From contig NZ_AUHC01000012.1 of NCBI RefSeq assembly GCF_000422985.1, positions 1-64,000 on the forward strand: 64,000 nt of DNA. Reading direction: 5' to 3'. Source of the stretch: Erythrobacter cryptus DSM 12079 (lineage in GTDB: Bacteria > Pseudomonadota > Alphaproteobacteria > Sphingomonadales > Sphingomonadaceae). Positions 29,151-37,877 of the stretch are shown here, in pieces. Within the stretch, counting starts at the first letter, position 1. Each line of letters opens with the position of its first letter. The notes beneath the pieces are model-generated. The model saw only the letters and a list, made by a program, of their open reading frames with translations, was not told where the DNA came from and made no database searches. The translations under genes were made by a program, and so were the position numbers.

Positions 29151-30317
29151 TCACCCCGCCGCCCCGATCAGCTCACGCCCGATCAGCATCCGGCGGATCT
29201 CGTTCGTCCCTGCGCCGATATCGAGCAGCTTGGCATCGCGCAGGTAGCGCTCGACCGGCCAGTCGGTGGTATAGCCCGCCCCGCCCAGCGCCTGCACGCT
29301 TTCGGCGGCGACCTTGAAGGCGTTTTCCGACGCAAGCAGGATCACCCCCGCCGCATCGAAGCGCGTCGTCTGCCCGGCGTCACACGCCTTGGCCACGGCA
29401 TAGGTATAGGCGCGGGCCGATTGCAGCGCGACATACATGTCGGCGACCTTGGCCTGCATCAATTGGAAGCTGCCGATGGGTTTGCCGAACTGCTTCCTCT
29501 CGCGCACATAGGGAATGACCGTGTCGAGGCAGGCCTGCATGATCCCCAATTGCAATCCGGCGAGCACCACGCGCTCGTAATCGAGCCCGCTCATCAGCAC
29601 GCCCACCCCGCCGTTCACCGGGCCCATCACGCGCTCTTCAGGCAGGAAGCAATCGGTGAACACCAGCTCGGCGGTGGGCGAGCCCTTCATCCCCATCTTG
29701 GAGATCTTCTGGCCGATGGCAAAGCCTTGATCGCCCTTCTCGACGATGAAGGCGGTGATGCCGCGGCTGCCGGCATGGCCATCGGTCTTGGCATAGACCA
29801 CCAGCACATCGGCCTCAGGCGCGTTGGTGATCCAGAACTTGGTGCCGTTGAGGACATAGCCGCCCTGAACCGCATCGGCCTTGAGTTTCATCGAAACGAC
29901 GTCGCTGCCCGCGCCCGCCTCGGACATGGCGAGGCTGCCGACGTGTTCGCCGCTGATGAGCTTGGGGAGATACCTGGCCTTCTGTTCGTCATTCCCCCAG
30001 CGGCGGATCTGGTTCAGGCACAGGTTGGAATGGGCGCCGTAGCTGAGCCCCACGCTGGCCGAAGCGCGGCTCACTTCCTCGACCGCGATCACGTGTTCGA
30101 GATAGCCAAGGCCCAGCCCGCCCCATTCCTCCTCCACGGTGATGCCGTGGAGGCCAAGCGCGCCCATGGCCGGCCACAATTCGCGTGGGAAGCGGTCCTC
30201 GCGGTCGGTGCGCTCCGCCAGTGGGGCGATCCGTTCATCTGCAAAGCGCGCCGCGCTTTCACGGATCATCGCCGCGGCTTCGCCGAGCTGGAAATCGAAT
30301 TCGGGGGTGGCGCGCAT
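29151..30317 (-). CDS. Isovaleryl-CoA dehydrogenase
   Basis: A 388-residue FAD acyl-CoA dehydrogenase. [14 protein letters not shown] and [20 protein letters not shown] are FAD/substrate motifs. The catalytic Glu lies in [16 protein letters not shown], the helix-G position specific to isovaleryl-CoA dehydrogenases (other acyl-CoA dehydrogenases carry it later). [18 protein letters not shown] ends the protein. It oxidises isovaleryl-CoA to 3-methylcrotonyl-CoA, the substrate of the carboxylase encoded next. The ATG at 30315-30317 is divergent from the ABC ATPase gene, with a 123-bp gap that holds both promoters. Confidence 0.93.
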   Translation of the reverse strand: MRATPEFDFQLGEAAAMIRESAARFADERIAPLAERTDREDRFPRELWPAMGALGLHGITVEEEWGGLGLGYLEHVIAVEEVSRASASVGLSYGAHSNLCLNQIRRWGNDEQKARYLPKLISGEHVGSLAMSEAGAGSDVVSMKLKADAVQGGYVLNGTKFWITNAPEADVLVVYAKTDGHAGSRGITAFIVEKGDQGFAIGQKISKMGMKGSPTAELVFTDCFLPEERVMGPVNGGVGVLMSGLDYERVVLAGLQLGIMQACLDTVIPYVRERKQFGKPIGSFQLMQAKVADMYVALQSARAYTYAVAKACDAGQTTRFDAAGVILLASENAFKVAAESVQALGGAGYTTDWPVERYLRDAKLLDIGAGTNEIRRMLIGRELIGAAG

Positions 30318-30440
30318 TTTATGTCCTGCCAGCGAAATCTTTGTTCTGCCTCAGCGCATAGCAAGGCGCGCGGGCAAGGCCAACCGGCGAGAGGGGCGAG
30401 AGGCGTGGCGCCGCGCGGGCAAGCGGGCTAAGCCGGGGGG

Positions 30441-31214
30441 ATGGAGACAAGCCCCGTGCCGCTGCTGTGCCTCGAGGAGGTGGTGTGCCGCTTCGGCGCG
30501 CAGGAGGCGGTGCGTTCTGTCAGCCTGTCGATCGCGGCGGGCAGCTTCGTGGCGCTGGTGGGGGCCTCGGGCTCGGGCAAGACCACGCTGCTCAAGACCG
30601 TCAATGCCCTGATCCGCCCGGCCGCGGGCCGGGTGCTGCTTGCCGGGGAGGATGTCACCCGCCTGCCGCCCGCGCGCCTGCGCCGCCGGGTGGGCTATGT
30701 GTTCCAGGGCATCGGCCTCTTTCCCCACATGACCGTGGCCCAGAACATCGCCATCGGCCCGCGCCTTGCCGGCGAGCGCCTGCCGCCAGAGCGCATCGCC
30801 CGATTGCTCGAACTGGTCGAACTCGATCCCGCGTTTGCCCGGCGGATGCCCGATCAGCTTTCGGGCGGGCAGCGCCAGCGGGTCGGCGTCGCCCGCGCGC
30901 TCGCGGGCGGGCCGGAGATGCTGCTCATGGACGAGCCTTTCGGCGCGCTCGATCCCGTCACCCGCGACAGTCTGGGGCGCAAGGTGCGCGATCTGCACGA
31001 GAGCCTCGGGCTGACCACGGTGATGGTGACCCACGACATGGCCGAGGCGCTGCTGCTCGCGGATCGGGTGCTGGTGATGGAGCGGGGCGCTCTGGTGGCC
31101 GACGAGAGCCCGCGCGCGCTCCTTGCCGGGGCGGGGGGCGCGGCGGCGCAGGCGCTGGTCGCCGTGCCGCGCCAGCAAGCCGCGCGGCTGGCGGCGCTGG
31201 AGGACGGGAGATGA
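30441..31214 (+). CDS. ABC importer ATP-binding protein (osmoprotectant / OpuB type)
   Basis: A 257-residue ATPase with Walker A GASGSGKTT (41-49), Q-loop VFQGIGLFPHMTVAQNI, signature LSGGQ (140-144) and Walker B MLLMDEPFGALDP. The Q-loop and D-loop wordings are those of glycine-betaine/choline-type (ProV/OpuBA) ATPases. It lacks the tandem CBS domains of longer members, so ionic-strength gating by CBS is unlikely. It overlaps the permease-binding-protein fusion by 4 nt (ATGA). Transport of a quaternary amine is inferred from both genes together. Confidence 0.88.
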   Translation: METSPVPLLCLEEVVCRFGAQEAVRSVSLSIAAGSFVALVGASGSGKTTLLKTVNALIRPAAGRVLLAGEDVTRLPPARLRRRVGYVFQGIGLFPHMTVAQNIAIGPRLAGERLPPERIARLLELVELDPAFARRMPDQLSGGQRQRVGVARALAGGPEMLLMDEPFGALDPVTRDSLGRKVRDLHESLGLTTVMVTHDMAEALLLADRVLVMERGALVADESPRALLAGAGGAAAQALVAVPRQQAARLAALEDGR

Positions 31215-32749
31215 GCGCCATCGCCGCGCTGCTCCCGGCGCTGATGCCCAAGCTTGCGGCCCACGTGCTCATTTCGGCAAGCGCGATCGGCCTTGCCATC
31301 CTCATCGCCCTGCCGCTTGCGGTCTGGGCCAGCCGCTCAAGGCTGGTGGCGCGCCTCGCGCTCGGGTTTGCCAGCCTGGTGCAGACCATCCCCGCGCTCG
31401 CGCTGCTCGCGCTGTTCTTCCCGCTGCTCCTGTCGCTGCGCGGACTGTTTGGCGAAGGCGTGCCGACGCTCGGCTTCCTGCCGGCGCTGATGGCGCTCAC
31501 GCTCTATGCCCTGCTGCCGATCCTCAGGAACGCGGTGACCGCGCGCGCCCGGCTCGATCCCGGGGTGCTCGAGGCGGCCGACGGGGTGGGGATGACCGGC
31601 TGGCAAAAACTGGTGCTGGTCGAGGCGCCGCTCGCCGCCCCCTTCATCATGGCCGGGATCCGCACCGCCAGCGTCTGGACCATCGGCGCGGCAACCCTTG
31701 CCAGCACCATCGGCCAGCCGAGCCTGGGCGATCCGATCTTTGCGGGCCTGCAAACCCAGAACTGGGCGCTGGTGCTGGCCGGGTGCCTGTTGAGCGCTGG
31801 CATCGCGCTGGTCGCCGATGGCCTCATCGGGCTGATCGAGGCGGGGCTTGCCCGGCGCAAGCCCTGGCTCACCGGGGCGGGGATCGGAGCGGTGGCGCTC
31901 GGCATCTGCGCCGCGCTGGCCGCCCAAGGGGCCGCGCGCCAAGAACGCCCGATCGTGATCGCCGCCAAGCAGTTTTCCGAGCAATATATCCTTGCCCGGC
32001 TGATCGGCGCGCGGCTCGAGGCGGCGGGCCTTCGGGTCGAATACCGCGATGGCCTCGGCAGCGCGGTGGTGCATTCCGCGCTCGCCAGTTCGGCGATCGA
32101 CATATCGGTCGATTACACCGGCACGATCTGGGCCAATTACCTGAAGCGCAGCGACAATCCCGGGCGCGAGGAGGTCTATCGCACGATCCGCGCCTGGGAG
32201 GCCGAGACCCACGGCATACGGGTGCTCGGGCGATTGGGGTTCGAGAACGCCTATGCCTTTGCGATGCGCCCCGATCGCGCCCGCGCGCTGGGGGTGGCGC
32301 GCCTCGATGATCTGGCGCGGGTGGCGCCGCAGCTGGTGATCGGCGGCGATCCCGAATTCTTCGAGCGGCCCGAATGGCGCGCGGTGCGCGACGCCTATGG
32401 CCTCTCCTTCCGCCAGAGCCGCAATTTCGCGCCCACCTTCATGTATGATGCGCTCGCCTCGGGCGAGGCCGACGTGATCAGCGCCTATACCTCGGACGGG
32501 CGGATCGCTGCCGATGGACTGGTGGTGCTCGCCGATCCGAGGCAGGCGCTGCCGAGCTACGAGGCGCTGTTGATGCTGAGCCCGCGGATCGCGCGTGATG
32601 AGCGGGTGGAGCGCGCGCTCGCCCCGCTGGTGGGGGCGATCAGCGTCGAGGCGATGCGCGCGGCCAATTACGCGGTTGATCGCAAGGACGGCGCCAAGCT
32701 CACCCCGGCCGAGGCGGCGGCCGAGCTGGCGCGCGCGGCCGGGCTCTAG
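31211..32749 (+). CDS. Osmoprotectant ABC permease fused to substrate-binding domain
   Basis: A 512-residue fusion. Residues ~15-215 form the permease with the EAA-type loop DGVGMTGWQKLVLVEAPLAAPFIMAGIRTA and six spans. Residues ~218-236 are a further membrane span, and ~245-512 are an OpuAC-like binding domain (VIAAKQFSEQYILARLIG, GSAVVHSALASSAIDISVDYTGTIW, FAPTFMYDALASGEADVISAYTSDGRI). This ProW-ProX-like fusion is known in the glycine-betaine/carnitine/choline family. The binding domain would project into the periplasm. ATG at 31211 overlaps the ATPase stop. It ends with a 4-bp overlap onto the convergent DUF2147 gene. Confidence 0.9.
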   Translation: MSAIAALLPALMPKLAAHVLISASAIGLAILIALPLAVWASRSRLVARLALGFASLVQTIPALALLALFFPLLLSLRGLFGEGVPTLGFLPALMALTLYALLPILRNAVTARARLDPGVLEAADGVGMTGWQKLVLVEAPLAAPFIMAGIRTASVWTIGAATLASTIGQPSLGDPIFAGLQTQNWALVLAGCLLSAGIALVADGLIGLIEAGLARRKPWLTGAGIGAVALGICAALAAQGAARQERPIVIAAKQFSEQYILARLIGARLEAAGLRVEYRDGLGSAVVHSALASSAIDISVDYTGTIWANYLKRSDNPGREEVYRTIRAWEAETHGIRVLGRLGFENAYAFAMRPDRARALGVARLDDLARVAPQLVIGGDPEFFERPEWRAVRDAYGLSFRQSRNFAPTFMYDALASGEADVISAYTSDGRIAADGLVVLADPRQALPSYEALLMLSPRIARDERVERALAPLVGAISVEAMRAANYAVDRKDGAKLTPAEAAAELARAAGL

Positions 32750-33177
32750 CGCGCCCGCGTCCACACCTGGGTCTGGCACAGGGGGCCAAGGCACCCCTTG
32801 ACCTCGAGCGTGCCGGGGGCGCTGCGGCGCACCTCGGCGGCATAGCTGCGCCCGGTCTTGGGATCGTAGATCTGCCCGCGCCACACCGCGCCATCGGGAT
32901 TGAGCCCGGTGAGGATCGCGGTGCCGATCAGCCGGCGGCTGCGCAGCGCCGGATCGGGGTTGTTGACATCGCGCTGGTCATCCCCGCCGGCAGGCGCGAT
33001 GAGGAAGCGCGCGATCCGCCCGCACAGCGCCTTGCCGCAGCGTGCGATGGCCACCACGGCGTTGCGCTCGGCGGTGATCCAGCGCCCGGTGATCGGCTCC
33101 TTCGCCGCCGCGGGACTCGCCGGTGCCAGGAGCGCCATGCCGAGCGCCAGCAGCGCCATGCGATTGCTTTGCCTCAT
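32746..33177 (-). CDS. DUF2147 domain protein, exported
   Basis: A 143-residue protein with a signal peptide (residues 1-25, ASPAAAKEP at the cleavage site). The DUF2147 pattern follows: ITGRWITAERNAVVAIARCGKALCGRIARFL, TGLNPDGAVWRGQIYDPKTGRSYAAEVR and TLEVKGCLGPLCQTQVWTR. Four Cys residues suggest disulfides. The family is common in alphaproteobacteria and has no assigned function. Its tail overlaps the end of the ABC fusion gene by 4 bp. It is 18 bp downstream of the methyltransferase gene on the same strand. Confidence 0.88.
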   Translation of the reverse strand: MRQSNRMALLALGMALLAPASPAAAKEPITGRWITAERNAVVAIARCGKALCGRIARFLIAPAGGDDQRDVNNPDPALRSRRLIGTAILTGLNPDGAVWRGQIYDPKTGRSYAAEVRRSAPGTLEVKGCLGPLCQTQVWTRAR

Positions 33178-33195
33178 CCCCGTGCCTCCTGCGTC

Positions 33196-35142
33196 TCAGG
33201 CAAATCCCACCCCGAAGGGCCAGCGCCGCCCGCACAGCCCCAGCACCTTGAACAGGGTGCCCATCTCGCTGTCCTTGACCAGCCGGTCATACTGGCGCTG
33301 GAGCGTGGCGCGCGCCTGCGGGTTGCGCCGTTGCAGCGCCTCGAGCCGGGTGTCGATCCCCATCTGCCGCAGCCATTCGCCCTGTTCCTGCAGGCCCATC
33401 ACCTCGGCCCCGTGCGCGACGGCGACCGCCTGGAGCAGCTCGAAATCGACATGGGCGGTCAGATCAGCCTCGCCCGGATGGGCGAAGATATCGACCCGCT
33501 GGTGCGCCTTCAACGCCTGCAGAGTGGAGCCGGCGCGCAGCTCGCGCGCCCCGTAGTCGATGATCAGCGCCGCGCCGCCCTGTTCCTTCAGGCGCCGGGC
33601 GATCTCGGCCATCAGCGCGGCAGCGGCCGGGCTGGTCTCGATCATCGTGCCCTGCGCGGCGCGGCGCCAGCTCGGCGGGACGAGGTGATCCATGCGCTCG
33701 GCCCCGGCCTTGAAGACGAAGTTCTCGCCCTCCAGCCCCACCAGCCGCTCGAACCAGCCATCGGCGCTGCGCACCAGCTGGTGCACCGGCAGGGCATCGA
33801 AGAACTCGTTGGCGACGATGAGCAGCGGGGCATCCTCGGGCAGGGTGGAAAGATCGTGGTGGTGGTGGCAGGCGGGGAAGGCCTCGCGCTGGAGCCGCCG
33901 CAGCGCCGGCGAGGTCTCGACGAAATGGATCTGCGGGGCAAAGCCATAGCGACCGGCGCTGCCGAGCGCGTCCCTGGCGAGCGTGCCGCGCCCCGGGCCA
34001 AGCTCGACATAGTGGATGTGCTTGCGGCTCTTCATCCGCACCCACAGGTCAGCCAGCCACAGGCCGATGAGTTCGCCGAACATCTGGCTGATCTCGGGCG
34101 CGGTGATGAAGTCGCCCTCGGCGCCGAGCGGATCGCGGCTGGCATAGTAGCGCGCGTTGCTTTCGCCCATGAATTGGGCCAGGCTGATCGGGCCGGCCTC
34201 GCGGATGAGGCGCCTGAGGCTCTCGCCGACATCGCGCGTGGCGCGCGCGGCAAGCTCGGCCTCGCGTTCGGCCGCCTGCCTTGCGGCTTCGGCTGCGGCG
34301 TCCTCGGCGGCGCGGCGGGCCTGTTCCTCGGCCTCGCGGCGCGCGGCCTCTGCGGCCTCGGCGCGGGCGCGTTCCTCGGCAGCGCGCGCTTCTGCTGCGC
34401 GGCGGGCGGCCTCCTCGGCTTCCTGCTTTTGCCGCGCTTCCTCGGCAGCGCGCGCCTCAGCCGCGCGCCGGGCGGCCTCGCGGGCTGCGGCCTTGGCCTT
34501 GGCCTCGGCCTCGCGGCGGGCCTTCTCCTCGGCGGCCTTGCGCGCCCTGGCCTCGGCTTCGGCCCTGGCCCTGGCTTCGGCCTCGGCCTTGGCGCGCGCC
34601 TCGGCGGCGGCTTCCGCGCGGCGCCGTTCTTCCTCGGCGGCGCGTGCCCTGGCGGCGGCTTCGGCCTCCTTGCGCGCGCGCGCCTCGGCTTCGCGGCGCG
34701 CCTTGGCCTCGGCCGCGGCCTTGGCCTTGGCCGCAGCCTCTGCCGCGCGCCGGGCGCGCTGTTCGGCAAGGGCGCGCTCCTTGGCCTCCTTGCGCTGGCG
34801 TGCTTCCTCGGCGGCCCGTGCGCGCGCCTCGGCGGCGGCGCGTGCCGCAGCCTCTGCCGCGGCCTCCTTGCGCGCCCGTTCGGCGGCGATCGCCTGCGCG
34901 CGCGCCTCGCGCTCGGCCCGGGCGCGCGCGGCGGCCTCGGCCTTGTCTGCCTCGCGCGCGGCGGGCGCCGGGGCGGGCGCCGCGGGCGTCTCAGCCGGCG
35001 GGTCGATCAGCCTGAGCGCGCTGCGCCACGCGCGCGCGCCCTCGTTCAGGCGCGCGCCTGCGGGCCCGCCGTCAGCGGCTTGCTGCGCAGCGCGTAGAGC
35101 ACGACAATCAATCCAGTCAGGATCAGCGGAATGGTCAGCCAT
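33196..35142 (-). CDS. MidA-like SAM-dependent methyltransferase with long Ala/Glu/Arg coiled-coil N-terminus
   Basis: A 648-residue protein. Residues ~304-648 form the MidA/NDUFAF7 domain (SAM-dependent arginine methyltransferase family involved in complex I assembly): IREAGPISLAQFMGES, GDFITAPEISQMFGELIG, YVELGPGRGTLARDAL and ANEFFDALPVHQL. Residues ~61-303 are a low-complexity charged helix built of EARARAEAEARARKEA-like heptads resembling TolA. The start at ATG 35140-35142 lies inside the lgt gene (97-bp overlap). No ATG, GTG or TTG in frame occurs after the overlap before the methyltransferase domain, so the extension appears part of the protein. lgt followed by this gene is conserved in sphingomonads; the extension is unusual. 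Confidence 0.82.
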   Translation of the reverse strand: MADHSADPDWIDCRALRAAQQAADGGPAGARLNEGARAWRSALRLIDPPAETPAAPAPAPAAREADKAEAAARARAEREARAQAIAAERARKEAAAEAAARAAAEARARAAEEARQRKEAKERALAEQRARRAAEAAAKAKAAAEAKARREAEARARKEAEAAARARAAEEERRRAEAAAEARAKAEAEARARAEAEARARKAAEEKARREAEAKAKAAAREAARRAAEARAAEEARQKQEAEEAARRAAEARAAEERARAEAAEAARREAEEQARRAAEDAAAEAARQAAEREAELAARATRDVGESLRRLIREAGPISLAQFMGESNARYYASRDPLGAEGDFITAPEISQMFGELIGLWLADLWVRMKSRKHIHYVELGPGRGTLARDALGSAGRYGFAPQIHFVETSPALRRLQREAFPACHHHHDLSTLPEDAPLLIVANEFFDALPVHQLVRSADGWFERLVGLEGENFVFKAGAERMDHLVPPSWRRAAQGTMIETSPAAAALMAEIARRLKEQGGAALIIDYGARELRAGSTLQALKAHQRVDIFAHPGEADLTAHVDFELLQAVAVAHGAEVMGLQEQGEWLRQMGIDTRLEALQRRNPQARATLQRQYDRLVKDSEMGTLFKVLGLCGRRWPFGVGFA

Positions 35143-35942
35143 TGGCCCATCGATAGCCCGGTGCGCGCGGCAAAGTCAGCCAATTGTGCATCGGGTTCGC
35201 GGAAAAATTCGTTGATGAAGCGCGCCGTGCCAATGCTCAGGGTGAACACGCCGGCGAGCAGCCCGGGGCGATAGCGCGCCCCGGTCTTCCAGAACAGCAG
35301 CAGCATGATGACCAGCATCGCCAGCCCTTCCAGCCCCGCCTGGTAAAGCTGGCTGGGGTGGCGCGGCAGATCGCCCGCGCCGGGGAACACGATGGCCCAG
35401 GGCACATCGCTCACCCGGCCCCACAGCTCGCCATTGACGAAATTGGCGAGCCGCCCGAGCAGCATCCCCATCGGCACGCCGACGCTGACATAATCGACCA
35501 CGCGGATGAAATTGAGCCGGTCGCGCCAGGCGACATAGGCCATCGCCAGCGTCACCCCAATGAGCCCGCCGTGGAAGCTCATCCCCCCGTCCCACAGGCG
35601 CAGCAATTGCCACTTGATCAGCCCCTCGCCCGAAAAATCGGTAAAGGCGCTGGGGATGCCCGTCTCCCCCCCGGTGTAAAAGGCGGCATAGCCCAGCCGC
35701 CCGCCGATGATCACCCCGAGCGTGCAGTAGAAGAACAGGTCATCGACATGGCGCTGCGCCATCGGGGCGCCGGGCTGGCGGATCATCTTCGAGGTGTGCC
35801 AATAGGCAAAGATCACCCCGAACAGATAGGCCAGCGAATAGAACCTCAGGGTGAAAAAGCCGAGGTCGATGCCCCGCACCAGGCCCAGATCGGCAAAGTG
35901 GATCGGATCGGCACCGCCGCTTGCGGCGAGTAGTGACAGCAC
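35046..35942 (-). CDS. lgt: Prolipoprotein diacylglyceryl transferase
   Basis: An integral inner-membrane enzyme of 298 residues that attaches a diacylglyceryl group to the lipobox Cys of prolipoproteins. Conserved pieces are GGRLGYAAFY, DGGMSFHGGLIGV (catalytic His), GRLANFVNGELWGR and the phosphatidylglycerol-binding HPSQLYQAGLEG. The start is GTG at 35940-35942 with AGAGG eight bases upstream. A TATCAT box with a weak -35 sits 5' of it on the minus strand. Its last 97 bp overlap the 5' end of the methyltransferase gene. Confidence 0.95.
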   Translation of the reverse strand: MLSLLAASGGADPIHFADLGLVRGIDLGFFTLRFYSLAYLFGVIFAYWHTSKMIRQPGAPMAQRHVDDLFFYCTLGVIIGGRLGYAAFYTGGETGIPSAFTDFSGEGLIKWQLLRLWDGGMSFHGGLIGVTLAMAYVAWRDRLNFIRVVDYVSVGVPMGMLLGRLANFVNGELWGRVSDVPWAIVFPGAGDLPRHPSQLYQAGLEGLAMLVIMLLLFWKTGARYRPGLLAGVFTLSIGTARFINEFFREPDAQLADFAARTGLSMGQWLTIPLILTGLIVVLYALRSKPLTAGPQARA

Positions 35943-36133
35943 GGAGCGAACCTCTTATTGACAATGATATGCCGTAACGGTGGCCCCGTCATGGCCCTCG
36001 CGTGGCGGTGCTTCTGGCACAGCGCGCGGGGGAGGGGAAGGGGCGCAAGGGCCAGCCGCGGCTTGGGACAGGCTGCCCGCGGCGCGCGCCGGCGCGCCCG
36101 GCGCCGCAATGTTTGAGAGAGGACGCCACAACA

Positions 36134-37861
36134 ATGCCCACCGCGCTCGACACCGCGCTCGATACGATCACCGCCGCACTCACCGCCCCCGGTCAGCCCT
36201 TTGCCACCGTGCCCTTCGTGCGCGACGGGGTGGAAATGCCCGCCTTTGCCGCAGCGCCGCCGAGCCTCGCTCATTACTTTGCCCATTTTTGCAACGAGAA
36301 CAAGGACATCCCCTTCCTTGTCGATGGCGAGGTGCGGCTCACCTTTGGCGAGACCTATGCCGCCGCCACCCGGGTGGCCGAGGGGCTGGTGCGCCGCCAC
36401 GGCATTGCCAAGGGCGACCGGGTGGGGATCGCGGCGCGCAATTCGGCCAATTGGATGATCGCCTATATGGGCATCCTCATGGCCGGCGGCTGCGCGACGC
36501 TGATCAACGGCTTTTCGAGCGGCGAGGAACTGGCCCATGCGATCAATCTGGCCGAGTGCCGGCTGGTGCTGGCCGATGCGCCGCGCGCAGCGCGGCTCGA
36601 GGGCCATGCGCATGGCGCGCAGGTGGTGCTCTTCAGCCATGGCAATGCCCCGGCCGAGGGCCTTGCCGAAGTCTGGGCCGAGCCTGAGGGCACGGGCGTG
36701 GCGATGGCGATGCTGGGCGAGCTTGGGCCCGATGATCTTGCCACGATCCTGTTCACTTCGGGTTCCACCGGCAAGTCCAAGGGTGCCTTTTCGGATCACC
36801 GCGGCGTGGTGCACGGGGTGATGAGCTATGTCAGCATCAGCGCCATGGCCAAGGTCTATGTCGAGAGCCAGGAAGGCCCGATCACCGATCAGCCCTGCGC
36901 CCTGGTGGCGGTGCCGCTGTTCCATGTGACGGGCGAGATCCCGCTGTTCCTGCAGAGCTTTGCCCTGGCGCGCAAGCTGGTGCTGATGCCCAAGTGGGAT
37001 GCGGGAGCGGCGCTCAGGCTCATGGCCGAGGAGAAGGTTACCTATTTCGTCGGCGTGCCGCTGATGAGCTACGAGATCGCCAACCACCCCGATCGCGACA
37101 AATATGATCTTTCGGCCTGCAAGAGCTTTGCCGCGGGCGGGGCGCCGCGCCCGGTGGAGCATGTGACGCGGATCAAGGAGGCCTTCCCCCAGGGCTTCCC
37201 GCTGCTCGGCTATGGCCTCACAGAAACCAACGCGGTGGGCTGCGGCAATTTCAACGAGAACTACCTCGCCAAGCCCGGCTCTACCGGACGGCCCACCAAG
37301 CCGATGGTCGATCTGGCAATCCTCGATGATGCCGGAAATCCCGTGCCCCAGGGCCAGGTGGGCGAGGTGTGCATCCGCTCGGTCGCCAATTTCCGCGGCT
37401 ATTGGCGCAACGAGGAGGCCACCCGCGCCGCCTTCACCAAGGATGGCTATTTCCGCACCGGCGATCTCGGCTATCTCGATGAGGATGATTATCTCTACAT
37501 CGTCGATCGCAAGAAGGACATCATCATCCGCGGGGGCGAGAACATCTCCTGCATCGAGGTCGAGGATGCGATCTATGCCCATGACGATATCGGCGAATGT
37601 TCGGTCTTCGGCCTTCCCGATGAGCGCTTCGGCGAGGTGCCCGCGGCGGTCTATCGCATGAAGGAGGGCCGCGCGCCGATCACCCCGGGCGAGCTGCGCG
37701 CCTTCCTGCTCGAGCGCATCGCCCCCTTCAAGGTGCCGCTCGAACACCAGATCTGGCTGACCGAGGAGCCGCTGCCCCGGCTCGGCACGCAGAAGATCGA
37801 CAAGCGCAGCGTCAAGGCCCGCTATCTCGAAACCGCAGGCAGCGGGGCCGTGGCCGCGTGA
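36134..37861 (+). CDS. AMP-dependent acyl-CoA synthetase
   Basis: A 575-residue ANL enzyme. P-loop FTSGSTGKSKGAFSDH, GYGLTETNAVGCG, the hinge DRKKDIIIRGGENISCIEVED and the late catalytic Lys in PRLGTQKIDKRSVKARYL are present. It lies 16 bp upstream of glnD but is not obviously functionally related; long-chain or aromatic acids are possible substrates. The ATG at 36134 is decided by GAGAGAGGA about 12 bases upstream. Its 5' region shares the intergenic gap with lgt. Confidence 0.9.
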   Translation: MPTALDTALDTITAALTAPGQPFATVPFVRDGVEMPAFAAAPPSLAHYFAHFCNENKDIPFLVDGEVRLTFGETYAAATRVAEGLVRRHGIAKGDRVGIAARNSANWMIAYMGILMAGGCATLINGFSSGEELAHAINLAECRLVLADAPRAARLEGHAHGAQVVLFSHGNAPAEGLAEVWAEPEGTGVAMAMLGELGPDDLATILFTSGSTGKSKGAFSDHRGVVHGVMSYVSISAMAKVYVESQEGPITDQPCALVAVPLFHVTGEIPLFLQSFALARKLVLMPKWDAGAALRLMAEEKVTYFVGVPLMSYEIANHPDRDKYDLSACKSFAAGGAPRPVEHVTRIKEAFPQGFPLLGYGLTETNAVGCGNFNENYLAKPGSTGRPTKPMVDLAILDDAGNPVPQGQVGEVCIRSVANFRGYWRNEEATRAAFTKDGYFRTGDLGYLDEDDYLYIVDRKKDIIIRGGENISCIEVEDAIYAHDDIGECSVFGLPDERFGEVPAAVYRMKEGRAPITPGELRAFLLERIAPFKVPLEHQIWLTEEPLPRLGTQKIDKRSVKARYLETAGSGAVAA

Positions 37862-37877
37862 GAGCGCGCATAAACGC

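Noticed and set aside
33169..35215. Long plus-strand frames opposite the MidA coiled coil (Leu/Gly- and Ser/Ala-rich)
   Set aside because: These are complementary shadows of the repetitive Ala/Glu/Arg helix, not separate genes.
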